In this document: one piece after another, positions 23,424-31,312 of the stretch
Layout: every line of letters starts with the position of its first letter
Numbering within the stretch: position 1 is the stretch's first letter
NCBI GenBank assembly: GCA_903885855.1
Contig: CAISKG010000486.1
Location: 1-35,043, forward strand
Origin: an uncultured Planctomycetaceae bacterium
Lineage (GTDB): Bacteria; Planctomycetota; Planctomycetia; Pirellulales; UBA1268
DNA: 35,043 bases
Reading direction: 5' to 3'
Notes under the pieces: generated by a model
Databases searched by the model: none
Seen by the model: the letters and a program-made list of their open reading frames with translations, nothing else
What the model was told of the DNA's origin: nothing
Program-made: the position numbers and the translations under genes

Positions 23424-23963
23424 ATGTCGATCCCCACGCCCGCCCTCGACGCCCTGCGCGACTCGCTCCCGGACGATCTCAAGGACATCCGCCTCAATCT
23501 GTCGAGCGTCCTGGCCGGGGAGACCCTCTCGCCGGCCCAGGCGCTGGGCACGGCCCTGGCCTCGGCCCGCTTCCTCCGCGCGGGGCGGCTGGTGGAGGCG
23601 CTCGAGAGCGACGCCCGGGGGGCGCTCGGGGACGGGGCCGGCGCGGTGCTCGCCGACGCCGTGGCCGCCTCCGGGCTGATGGCGATGAACACCGTCTACT
23701 ACCGCTTCCGCCACATGGTGGGCAAGGAGAGCTACGCCGCCCGGGCGCCGCGGCTGCGGATGAGCCGCATGATCCAGCCAGCCACCGGCAAGCTCGACTT
23801 CGAGCTCATGAGCCTGGCCTGCGCCGCCCTGGCGGGCTGCGAGGTCTGCATCCAGAACCACGAGAAGAGCCTCCTCCACGAGGGCGCGAGCGAGGACGCC
23901 TGCCACGACGCCGTGCGCGTGGCGGCGGTGGTCGCGGCCGCCGCCTGCGGTCTCTCGGCATGA
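23424..23963 (+). CDS. AhpD-like alkylhydroperoxidase/carboxymuconolactone decarboxylase family protein, 179 aa
   Basis: FELMSLACAALAGCEVCIQNHEKSLLHEG (CxxCxxxH signature). Confidence 0.9.
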   Translation: MSIPTPALDALRDSLPDDLKDIRLNLSSVLAGETLSPAQALGTALASARFLRAGRLVEALESDARGALGDGAGAVLADAVAASGLMAMNTVYYRFRHMVGKESYAARAPRLRMSRMIQPATGKLDFELMSLACAALAGCEVCIQNHEKSLLHEGASEDACHDAVRVAAVVAAAACGLSA

Positions 23964-25249
23964 GCCGGCCGGCTCCGCCGAGCCGCGCGGCGAGCCCCCG
24001 GCGACGGCTCCTGGTGCTGCTCCTCGTGCCCGGGCTCGTCGCGGCCGAATCCGCCACGCCCGCCGGGCCCGAGGCCGGGGGTCGGCCCGCCGAGGTGCGG
24101 CTGCAGATCCTCAACCGCGCGCCCGAGACCGCCACGGTGTCGCAGCTCGGCGCCGGCCGCCCGCCGGCACCGGCCGCCACGATCCCCGCCGGCGGGCAGG
24201 TGATCCTCCCCGCCGAGGCGGGGACGGAGTTCGTGATCGTCGGCGCGACCACCGGCCTCGAGGAGCGCGTCGCCGCGCGGCTGCCGGTGCAGGCCTTCGT
24301 CTTCCGGCCCGATCCGGCTCCTCCCGCGGGCGTGGAGGCCGATCCCGAAGGGCGCGTCGTCCCTCCGCCGGCGGCGCTGAAGGTCGATCCGTTCCACGCC
24401 AAGTGCACCACCGCCGGCGGCTTCCCCATCGTGGCCTCGGCCCGCGTCAGCGACTTCGCGCTCCTCGAGGCCGCCCACCTCGTCGACGCCCTGCTCGCGG
24501 CGCGCCCCGACGTGCGGCGGGCGCTGGTCGAATCGGGCACGCGGCTGTGCATCCTCGGCCACGACGAATACACGACCGACCTGCCGGAGTTCGCCTTCCT
24601 GGCCGAGGGCGCGCCGGAGGGCTTCCCGGGCCTCTCGGGGCGCGACTACTGGGACGCCCGGGCGCGGGGCACCGGGGGGAGCGCCACCGACCCCTACTGC
24701 TCCTGCGGCGAGGAGAATCTCCTCGGCTACGAGGGCGATCCGTACGCCGCGGAGTGCGTGCTGATCCACGAGTTCGCCCACGCCGTCCACCTCCGCGGCA
24801 TGGCCAACGTCGACCCCTCCTTCGACGCCCGGCTGCGGGCGGCCTACGACGCGGCCCTGCGCGAGGGACTCTGGAAGGGCACCTACGCGTCGGTGAACCA
24901 CCACGAGTACTTCGCCGAGGGGGTGCAGAGCTGGTTCGATGACAACCGGGTCGACGACCACGACCACAACCACGTCCATCGGCGGAGCCAGCTCGTCGAG
25001 TACGACCCCCGCCTCGCGGCCCTCTGCCGGGAGGTCTTCGGCGACGCCGAGCTCCGCTACACCAAGCCCGCCACGCGGCTCTCGGGCCACCTCGCCGGCT
25101 ATGATCCCGCGACCGCCCCGCGCTTCGCGTGGCCGGCCAGGCTCGCGGAGGCGCAGGCCCGTATCCTGCGGCACGCGCAGGATCGCTCCCGCGACGCCGG
25201 CCCGCGCCCCGGCCCCCCGGAGGATGACGATGCCCACGCCCCCCGCTGA
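23960..25249 (+). CDS. Secreted zincin-type metallopeptidase, 429 aa
   Basis: Signal peptide; ECVLIHEFAHAVHLRGM (HExxH) and downstream VNHHEYFAEGVQSWFDDNRVDDHDHNHVHRRS; ATGA overlap with the AhpD-like gene. Confidence 0.82.
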   Translation: MSRPAPPSRAASPRRRLLVLLLVPGLVAAESATPAGPEAGGRPAEVRLQILNRAPETATVSQLGAGRPPAPAATIPAGGQVILPAEAGTEFVIVGATTGLEERVAARLPVQAFVFRPDPAPPAGVEADPEGRVVPPPAALKVDPFHAKCTTAGGFPIVASARVSDFALLEAAHLVDALLAARPDVRRALVESGTRLCILGHDEYTTDLPEFAFLAEGAPEGFPGLSGRDYWDARARGTGGSATDPYCSCGEENLLGYEGDPYAAECVLIHEFAHAVHLRGMANVDPSFDARLRAAYDAALREGLWKGTYASVNHHEYFAEGVQSWFDDNRVDDHDHNHVHRRSQLVEYDPRLAALCREVFGDAELRYTKPATRLSGHLAGYDPATAPRFAWPARLAEAQARILRHAQDRSRDAGPRPGPPEDDDAHAPR

Positions 25250-26582
25250 AGAGCCCGCGTCGCGCCGGCCGGGCCGGACCGTCGAGGAGATCCTCGCCGA
25301 CGCCGGCGAGGAGGCGAGGGGGGCGCTGCGCGTCCTGGGGGAGCTGGTGGGCAACGAGCCGCCGGGGGTGGCCGGACCGGTCCCCTTCGCCGCCCGGCAC
25401 CTCGGCGTCGATCCGCTCGCCGTCGCCGCCACGCGCTACACCGGGCCCGCCTCGGCCCTGGCCGTGCTCGGCAACCTGATGCGCCTCGAGATGGAACGCC
25501 ACGGCGCGGCGGTGGCGATCGGCTCGCCCGGCGAGGGGGCCCCACCGGCGTGGTCGCAGATCGACCTCGGCCTCGACGCCCACGGGCTGCCGCTCGAGGT
25601 CACCGTGCCCGGGAAGATGATCGTCGCCTTCCCCGCCGGGACCATCGCCCCGGTGCCGCTGTGCCTGAAGATCGTCGACACGCCGCAGTGGCAGCGCGAG
25701 TTCACGGTCCTCTCGACCGTGGCCGACAAGCGCGTCGCCGAGGAGACGATGAAACGCCTCCGGGAGCGCGTGTGCGGCGGGGAGAACCCGCTCCGCGGGC
25801 GGGTGCTCCAGGCGAGCGTCGGCGACTGCGGCCTGTCGATCGGCGTCTGCCCCGCCATCGACGCCGGGCGCGAGGGCCTCGTGCTCCCCGACGAGGTGTG
25901 GCGCGAGGTCGACGTCTTCCTCGCCGCCGCCACCACGCGGCGCGACCTGCTGCGGAGCCTCGGCCTGGGCACCAACCGCGGCCTGCTCGTGGCGGGGCCG
26001 CCGGGGGTGGGGAAGACGTACCTGGTGCGCGTGATCGCCGCGGCGCTCGCCGGCCGCTACACGACGATCCTCGCCGACGCCCACGCCATGCGCCACGTGC
26101 TGGCCGAACTGTACGCCGAGGCGGAGACCTTCGGACCCTCGCTCGTGGTCCTCGACGACATCGACCTCGTCCTCGGCCACCGCGACGCCTCGCACGACAA
26201 CGCCCCCCTGGCCGACTTCCTCGCCACGCTCGACGGGGCCCGGCAGCGCCAGGACGTCCTCACCATCGCCACCACGAACGACCCGCAGTCGCTCGACCCG
26301 GCGGCGCAGCGCGCCAACCGCTTCGACACCATCGTCTCCCTCCCCCTTCCCGACGCCGCGACGCGCACCCGGATCCTCGAGCGCCACCTGGGGCCGCTGG
26401 GGCTGCCGATCGACCCGGCCGATCTGGCCGCCGAGCTCGACGGCGCCACCGGCGCCGACGTGCGCGAGGTGGTGCGCCGCGCGGTGCTCGAGCACGGCGC
26501 CACCTTCGACACGGCCCAGCTCGCCGAGATCGTGCGCTCCGGCCGGTGGCGCGCGACGGTCAACCGGCGGAAGTACCTCTGA
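25230..26582 (+). CDS. AAA+ ATPase (CDC48/FtsH-like AAA module), ~450 aa
   Basis: GPPGVGKTYLVRVIAAAL (Walker A), LVVLDDIDLV (Walker B), TIATTNDPQSLDPAAQRANRFD (sensor 1/Arg finger). ATG at 25224 or 25230; ggagg lies upstream. Starts inside the preceding gene. Confidence 0.88.
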   Translation: MPTPPAEEPASRRPGRTVEEILADAGEEARGALRVLGELVGNEPPGVAGPVPFAARHLGVDPLAVAATRYTGPASALAVLGNLMRLEMERHGAAVAIGSPGEGAPPAWSQIDLGLDAHGLPLEVTVPGKMIVAFPAGTIAPVPLCLKIVDTPQWQREFTVLSTVADKRVAEETMKRLRERVCGGENPLRGRVLQASVGDCGLSIGVCPAIDAGREGLVLPDEVWREVDVFLAAATTRRDLLRSLGLGTNRGLLVAGPPGVGKTYLVRVIAAALAGRYTTILADAHAMRHVLAELYAEAETFGPSLVVLDDIDLVLGHRDASHDNAPLADFLATLDGARQRQDVLTIATTNDPQSLDPAAQRANRFDTIVSLPLPDAATRTRILERHLGPLGLPIDPADLAAELDGATGADVREVVRRAVLEHGATFDTAQLAEIVRSGRWRATVNRRKYL

Positions 26583-27819
26583 GCGCGCCGGTCGCGGTGG
26601 CGCGGATCTCGGCGTCGAGGAGGACGAGCGTCCCCTCCCGGGCCTCGAGGGTGGCCGGGATGCCCGCCGGCAGGCCGACGTGATCGTGGGGCCCGAGCGC
26701 CGTCTCCTCCCCCGCCACCACGAGCCGCCCCGTGCCGGCCACCACCGACACCGCGCGGAAGCGCTCCGGATGGACCGTCGTCGGCCGGCCGGCGACGACG
26801 CGCTCGATCGAGAGCTCGATCCCCCCCGTGCCGCCGCGGTCGGTGCGCTCCGCCGGCACGAGCGTGCGCCGCGCGGCACCGGCGCCGGAGAGGGTGCGGG
26901 CGATCTCGCGCTCGAGGAACACGGTGCCGTTGAGCTCTGGGGCGTCCGGGGGGACGTCGCCGAGCAACCCCGGATCGGCCGGATCGGACTCGACGTCGAG
27001 GAACACGCCCCACCCCCCGCGCCGCAGCGAGCCGAACACGAACGGCACGTGGTGCATCCCGGGGCCGACGTTCACGTAGCCGTGCCGCGTCCCCGGCGGG
27101 ATCGGCATCGCGTAGCCCTCGGTGACGACGGCGGCGCGGTCGCCGAGGACGGTGCGGCCGTTGAGCGGCGAATAGCCGAGGTGGATCTCCACCCCCTCGC
27201 GATGGCGGTGGAAGGGGACGTCGGACCGCTGGCCGTCGAGCCAGGCGAGATTCCAGGAGTGGTCGTCGCCGTAGACGAGGGGCACGATGCCGATCCCGAG
27301 CGCCGGCACGCGGAAGGATCCCTGCGGCGGCGCCGCGGTGTCGCGCGTGGGCGACAGGCCGTTTCCCGCCGTGATCGCCTCCATCTGGGCCACGAACCGG
27401 GCCCGGATGGTCGCCAGCGCCGCGTCGGCGCCGTCGCGGCCCGCGGCGTCGAGCGCGGCCAGGACGCGGGCCACGCCCATGGCGTAGGGGCGGAAGGTGG
27501 CGAGCAGGACGCGCTCGTCCCGCTCCACGGCGAGCATCGAGCGATCGGCGAGGTCGGCGAGGCACTCCCGCGCCCGCTCCACCCAGGGGGCCGCGCCCGC
27601 CCCGACCGCGACGCCCCCCAGCGCCTCGCGCGTGGCGTGGAAGGCCCCGATGACGTGCCGGCGGAAGGCGTGGGCGTAGAGCCGCGCCAGGGCCACGTCG
27701 CGCGGCGTCGCGGCGGAGGGATCGCGGCCGCGCGCGTACCCCTCCTCGGCGAGGGCCACGAGACGACGGTAGTTGGGATGGATCCCGAGCGGCTCGCCCG
27801 CCCCGGCCTGCCCGGTCAT
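26560..27819 (-). CDS. Cupin-domain protein (apparent double cupin), 419 aa
   Basis: Start ATG 27819; SDVPFHRHREGVEIHLGY...AMPIPPGTRHGYVNVGPGMHHVPFVF; C-terminal VVAGTGRLVVAGEETALGPHDHVGLPAGIPATLEA. 3' overlap of 23 bp with the convergent AAA+ gene. Confidence 0.7.
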   Translation of the reverse strand: MTGQAGAGEPLGIHPNYRRLVALAEEGYARGRDPSAATPRDVALARLYAHAFRRHVIGAFHATREALGGVAVGAGAAPWVERARECLADLADRSMLAVERDERVLLATFRPYAMGVARVLAALDAAGRDGADAALATIRARFVAQMEAITAGNGLSPTRDTAAPPQGSFRVPALGIGIVPLVYGDDHSWNLAWLDGQRSDVPFHRHREGVEIHLGYSPLNGRTVLGDRAAVVTEGYAMPIPPGTRHGYVNVGPGMHHVPFVFGSLRRGGWGVFLDVESDPADPGLLGDVPPDAPELNGTVFLEREIARTLSGAGAARRTLVPAERTDRGGTGGIELSIERVVAGRPTTVHPERFRAVSVVAGTGRLVVAGEETALGPHDHVGLPAGIPATLEAREGTLVLLDAEIRATATGALRGTSAG

Positions 27820-28763
27820 CGTGCCGCCCCCCGCTCCGCGAGCGCCATGCCGATCAGCTCGTCGGCCATCGCCGCCAGGTCGTGGCGCGGCTGCCAGCCC
27901 CAGTCGCGGCGCGCGGCCGCGTCGTCGACGGCGCCGGGCCACGAGGCCAGCACGGCGTCCACCGCGGCGTCGGGGGCGAAGCCGATCTCGGCGCCGGGCA
28001 TGCGGCGGCGGATCTCGGCGGCGATCTCCGCCGGAGTCGTCGTCTGGCCGCCGATGGAGTAGACCCGGCGGGTGAGGGACGCCGCGGGGGCGGCCAGCAG
28101 ACCGGCCAACCCCGCCACCGCGTCGCGCACCGAGACGATCGCCAGCCGGCGGTCGGGGCGCGCCTGGAAGGTGAAGCGCCCGCTCCAGGCGGCCTCGAGG
28201 AAAGCGCGCGACGCCAGGGCGCTGGCCGCCCCGGCCGGGGCGTCGCGCGAGACGGTGATCGGCAGGCGGATGCAGCGGAAGTCGAGGCCGTAGCGGGCGT
28301 GGTAGTAGGTGCCGAGGCGCTCCACCGCCATCTTCGTCACGCCGTAGAGCGTCCCCGGCCACTGGGGCGTGGCGTCGGTGAGCACGTCGTCCGCCCCTCC
28401 CCCCATCGCGGCCACGCTGCTGGTGAAGAGGACGGTCGGCCGGCCGTGCCGCAGACTCGCCTCGAGGATCGCGAACGTGCCGTCCATGTTCACGCGCCAC
28501 GCCCGCGGCCGGTCGGCCTCGCAGCTCGCCGAGAGGAGCGAGGCCAGGTGGACCACGGCCGCGGGGCGGTGGCGGGCGAAGGCCTCCTCGAGGGCCGCGT
28601 CGTCGCAGACGTCGCCCCGCTCGTAGACGGCGCCGGGCCCGACGTCGCCGAGGGGCGCGGGGGCCACGTCGAGGAGCACGACGCGCTCGTACGCCCGCGC
28701 GAGCGAGTGGCTGAGGCGGCAGGCGATGTTGCCCGCGCCGCCGGTGATCAGGCAGGTCGCCAT
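27816..28763 (-). CDS. NAD-dependent epimerase/dehydratase (extended SDR), 315 aa
   Basis: MATCLITGGAGNIACRLSHSLA, HLASLLSASCEADR, FTSSVAAMGG, YGVTKMAVERL; ATGA overlap with the downstream cupin gene. Confidence 0.88.
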   Translation of the reverse strand: MATCLITGGAGNIACRLSHSLARAYERVVLLDVAPAPLGDVGPGAVYERGDVCDDAALEEAFARHRPAAVVHLASLLSASCEADRPRAWRVNMDGTFAILEASLRHGRPTVLFTSSVAAMGGGADDVLTDATPQWPGTLYGVTKMAVERLGTYYHARYGLDFRCIRLPITVSRDAPAGAASALASRAFLEAAWSGRFTFQARPDRRLAIVSVRDAVAGLAGLLAAPAASLTRRVYSIGGQTTTPAEIAAEIRRRMPGAEIGFAPDAAVDAVLASWPGAVDDAAARRDWGWQPRHDLAAMADELIGMALAERGAAR

Positions 28764-28813
28764 GGTGCCCCCCGTTGCCCCGACCGTCCGCGCCGCCCGG
28801 CCCCGCGGCCGGA

Positions 28814-29176
28814 TCACCCCAGCTCGCGGAGGTAGTCGAGGGTGTAGATGCCGCTGGAATGGCCGTCGCTGAATTCGATCCCGTAGGCGTACTGCCCCAC
28901 CGGCCGCATCGCCGTCACCGCCAGCGGCACGAGCTCCTGCGGGGCGAGCACCGGGAGGAGCGCCTTCGGCTTGGGCGCCGCCCGTTCCTCGCGGCAGGTC
29001 GCGCACGGGCAGGCGTCGCGCAGGAGCCGCGGCGGATAGACGCTCCGCAGGCCGTCGCTCCAGCCGATCTCCACGCCGCCGTCGGGACGGCGCGCGAGCG
29101 ACTGCGGAACGACCCCTGCGGCGCGCCCCGCGTTGGGATCCGTGCCGCCCGCCACGCCGGTCGAGCCATCGCTCAT
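28814..29176 (-). CDS. DUF971/gamma-butyrobetaine hydroxylase-like N-terminal domain protein, 120 aa
   Basis: VEIGWSDGLRSVYPPRLLRDACPCATCREE...VGQYAYGIEFSDGHSSGIYTLDYLREL. Confidence 0.85.
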   Translation of the reverse strand: MSDGSTGVAGGTDPNAGRAAGVVPQSLARRPDGGVEIGWSDGLRSVYPPRLLRDACPCATCREERAAPKPKALLPVLAPQELVPLAVTAMRPVGQYAYGIEFSDGHSSGIYTLDYLRELG

Positions 29177-30459
29177 GGTCGTCGCTCCCCTGATCCCCCG
29201 CTCGTGCCCCGGGCGTCGACGACGCGACTCCCCTTCCCCTCGAAGCGCGGCAGCGTGCCCGGCGGAACCACCGCCACGTTGACGCGCAGCCCGAGCCGCA
29301 GATGGAACTCCCGCTCCACGCGCTGCGGGTCCGCCAGGCGGTCCTCGATCTCGAGATCGAGCTCGTCGAGGCTCATCCGCCGCGCCACCGTGAGCCGGTA
29401 TTCCGTCACCTCGGGGAAGCCGCGCACGATGCCGTCCACGGCGCCCGGGAAGACGTTGACGCCGCGCACCACGAGCATGTCGTCGGCGCGCCCCACGATC
29501 CCCCCCGTGAGGCGCACCCAGGGCGGGTCGGCGGCCGAGTCGGCCGGCCACGACGCGCGCACCAGGTCGCCGGTGCGGTAGCGGATCAGGGGCGCACCGG
29601 CGCGGCCGAGCGTGGTGAGCACCAATTCGGCCAGCTCGCCGGCGGCGGCCGGCTGGCCGGTGGATGGCGCGAGAAACTCCGGGTGGAACCAGGGCTCGAG
29701 CACCTCGAGATGGCGGCCGTGCCGGTCCCCCACGCCCCACGGCCCGACTTCGCTCGAGCCGGCGTGATCGAGGACGCGGGCATCCCACTCCAGGCCGATG
29801 CGATCGCGGACCTGGGGGATCGATCCTCCCGGCTCCCCCGCCACGATCACCAGGCGGATCGGCAGCCCGGCGATGTCGATCTTCGCCTGCGCCGCCACCT
29901 CCGCCAGATGCAGCGCGTAGCTCGGCGTGGCCATCAGCACCGTCGCGCGCGTGTCGCAGGCGAGCTGGAGGCGGGCCAGCGACGACATCCCGCCGGTGGG
30001 GATGACCATCGCCCCGCGCTTCTCCGCGCCCTCGAAGCCGCTCCAGAATCCGATGAACGGGCCGAACGACGAGGCGACGAGCACCCGATCGCCCGGCCCG
30101 ACCTCGGCCCGCGCGAGGATCGCGTCCCAGCACTCCAGCCACCAGGCCCAATCGGCGGCGGTGTCGAACACCGGCATGGGACGGCCGTGCGTGCCGCTGG
30201 TGCGGTGGAAGCGCACGTAGTGCTCGGGGGGGAAGGTGAGATTGGCGGGGATGCCCCCCGCGCTGCCGGCGACGAGCTCGGCCTTGGTCGTCAGCGGCCA
30301 GTCGGCGAGTTCGGCGAGCGATGCCGGCCGGGGCACCTCGCCGGCGAACTTCGCCGCGTAGAAGGCGTTGGCGGGAATCACCTCCGCCATCAGCGCGCGC
30401 AGGCGTCGCAGCTTGTGCTCGTCGAGCGCGGCGCGCGTGGCCGGGGCGGATGCCATCAT
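29173..30459 (-). CDS. Phenylacetate-CoA ligase-like adenylate-forming enzyme, ~428 aa
   Basis: FHRTSGTHGRPMPVFDT, VIVAGEPGGSIPQVRDRI, DHAGSSEVGPWG, PLIRYRTGDLVR, VGRADDMLVVRGVNVFPGAVDGIV; ATGA overlap with DUF971. Start at 30459 or 30456. Confidence 0.88.
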   Translation of the reverse strand: MMASAPATRAALDEHKLRRLRALMAEVIPANAFYAAKFAGEVPRPASLAELADWPLTTKAELVAGSAGGIPANLTFPPEHYVRFHRTSGTHGRPMPVFDTAADWAWWLECWDAILARAEVGPGDRVLVASSFGPFIGFWSGFEGAEKRGAMVIPTGGMSSLARLQLACDTRATVLMATPSYALHLAEVAAQAKIDIAGLPIRLVIVAGEPGGSIPQVRDRIGLEWDARVLDHAGSSEVGPWGVGDRHGRHLEVLEPWFHPEFLAPSTGQPAAAGELAELVLTTLGRAGAPLIRYRTGDLVRASWPADSAADPPWVRLTGGIVGRADDMLVVRGVNVFPGAVDGIVRGFPEVTEYRLTVARRMSLDELDLEIEDRLADPQRVEREFHLRLGLRVNVAVVPPGTLPRFEGKGSRVVDARGTSGGSGERRP

Positions 30460-30490
30460 GCCCGCAGTATGGCATGACCGGCGGCGGCGG

Positions 30491-30508
30491 GGCGGCCCCC
30501 GAGCCGCC
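30491..30508 (-). terminator. Hairpin just downstream of the PEGA lipoprotein stop
   Basis: ggcggc-ccccga-gccgcc between the PEGA stop (30510) and the ligase start; no T-tract. Confidence 0.3.
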
Positions 30509-30509
30509 A

Positions 30510-31124
30510 TCAGAATCCCGACGGCGGCAGTCCGAGGCTCGGCTGGCCCTGTGCGGGGGCGTTCTGGAACGGCGCCTGCAGCGCGGGAGCGGGGAACGCG
30601 AGCGGCCCCTGCGGGGGGGCGGTCGCCGGAGCCGGGCCGCCGCGCCATCCGCCCGGCAGGGAGGGGAGGCCGGGAGGGCCCGCCGTCGGCGGCGGGGGCA
30701 GGCTGCCGGCCGCCAGGCGCACTTGCTGCGCGCGGGCCACGACCGCCTCGGCGGGCTGGGAGTCGGCGGGCGTCATCGCCAGATCGACGACGCGCTCGTC
30801 GCGGATCTCCCACGGCCAGAGGTTCTCCGTGACGAAGTCGAGCGGGAACACCTGGTACCAGGGCATCGGGAACGGCTGCCGGACGGTGAGTGTCTCGAAG
30901 CCGTCCTTGACCAGGCGGATCTTGCGGGTGCCGTAGTAGATGAAGTCGGTCGACACGGGCGTCGAGCCGATCTGGTAGTCGTCCACGTAGACGAGCGCCC
31001 CGGGGGGGCTCGAGCGGATCGTCATCCGCCGCTGCACGCATCCGGAGGCCGCCACGGCGACCACGAGCGCCGCACACAGCGGCAGCAGGGGCCGGGCCGG
31101 AGGAAAGGGGCGGGGGGCAGCCAT
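30510..31124 (-). CDS. PEGA-domain lipoprotein, 204 aa
   Basis: MAAPRPFPPARPLLPLCAALVVAVAASGCVQRRMTIRSSPPGALVYVDDYQIGSTPVSTDFIYYGTRKIRLVKDGFETL; lipobox ASGC; Pro-rich tail. Confidence 0.85.
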   Translation of the reverse strand: MAAPRPFPPARPLLPLCAALVVAVAASGCVQRRMTIRSSPPGALVYVDDYQIGSTPVSTDFIYYGTRKIRLVKDGFETLTVRQPFPMPWYQVFPLDFVTENLWPWEIRDERVVDLAMTPADSQPAEAVVARAQQVRLAAGSLPPPPTAGPPGLPSLPGGWRGGPAPATAPPQGPLAFPAPALQAPFQNAPAQGQPSLGLPPSGF

Positions 31125-31190
31125 GGCGGAAACCATAGGGATCGCCCCCCCCTGCCGCCAGACCGGCGGGCGGCCCCGGCGGGCCGCTCC

Positions 31191-31216
31191 CAAACCCGGC
31201 CCGCGGCAAGGGTTTG
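31191..31216. promoter_or_regulatory. Inverted repeat CAAACCC-N12-GGGTTTG in the divergent intergenic region
   Basis: caaaccc at 31191-31197 and gggtttg at 31210-31216, between the PEGA gene and the PP2C gene. Confidence 0.35.
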
Positions 31217-31312
31217 CGGTCGCGGCGCGGAAGCGACGCCGCTAGAATCCCGCGTCCGGAGGGCGGCTCGGTCGCCGCCCCGACACCGAGGGTCTTCCGA
31301 GCGATCGACAGC

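Noticed and set aside
24447-26879. 810-aa minus-strand ORF
   Set aside because: Antisense to the zincin and AAA+ genes; no domain support.
31214-31248. TTGCGG...TAGAAT as a promoter for the PP2C gene
   Set aside because: Spacer of 23 nt is too long for a standard sigma70 promoter.
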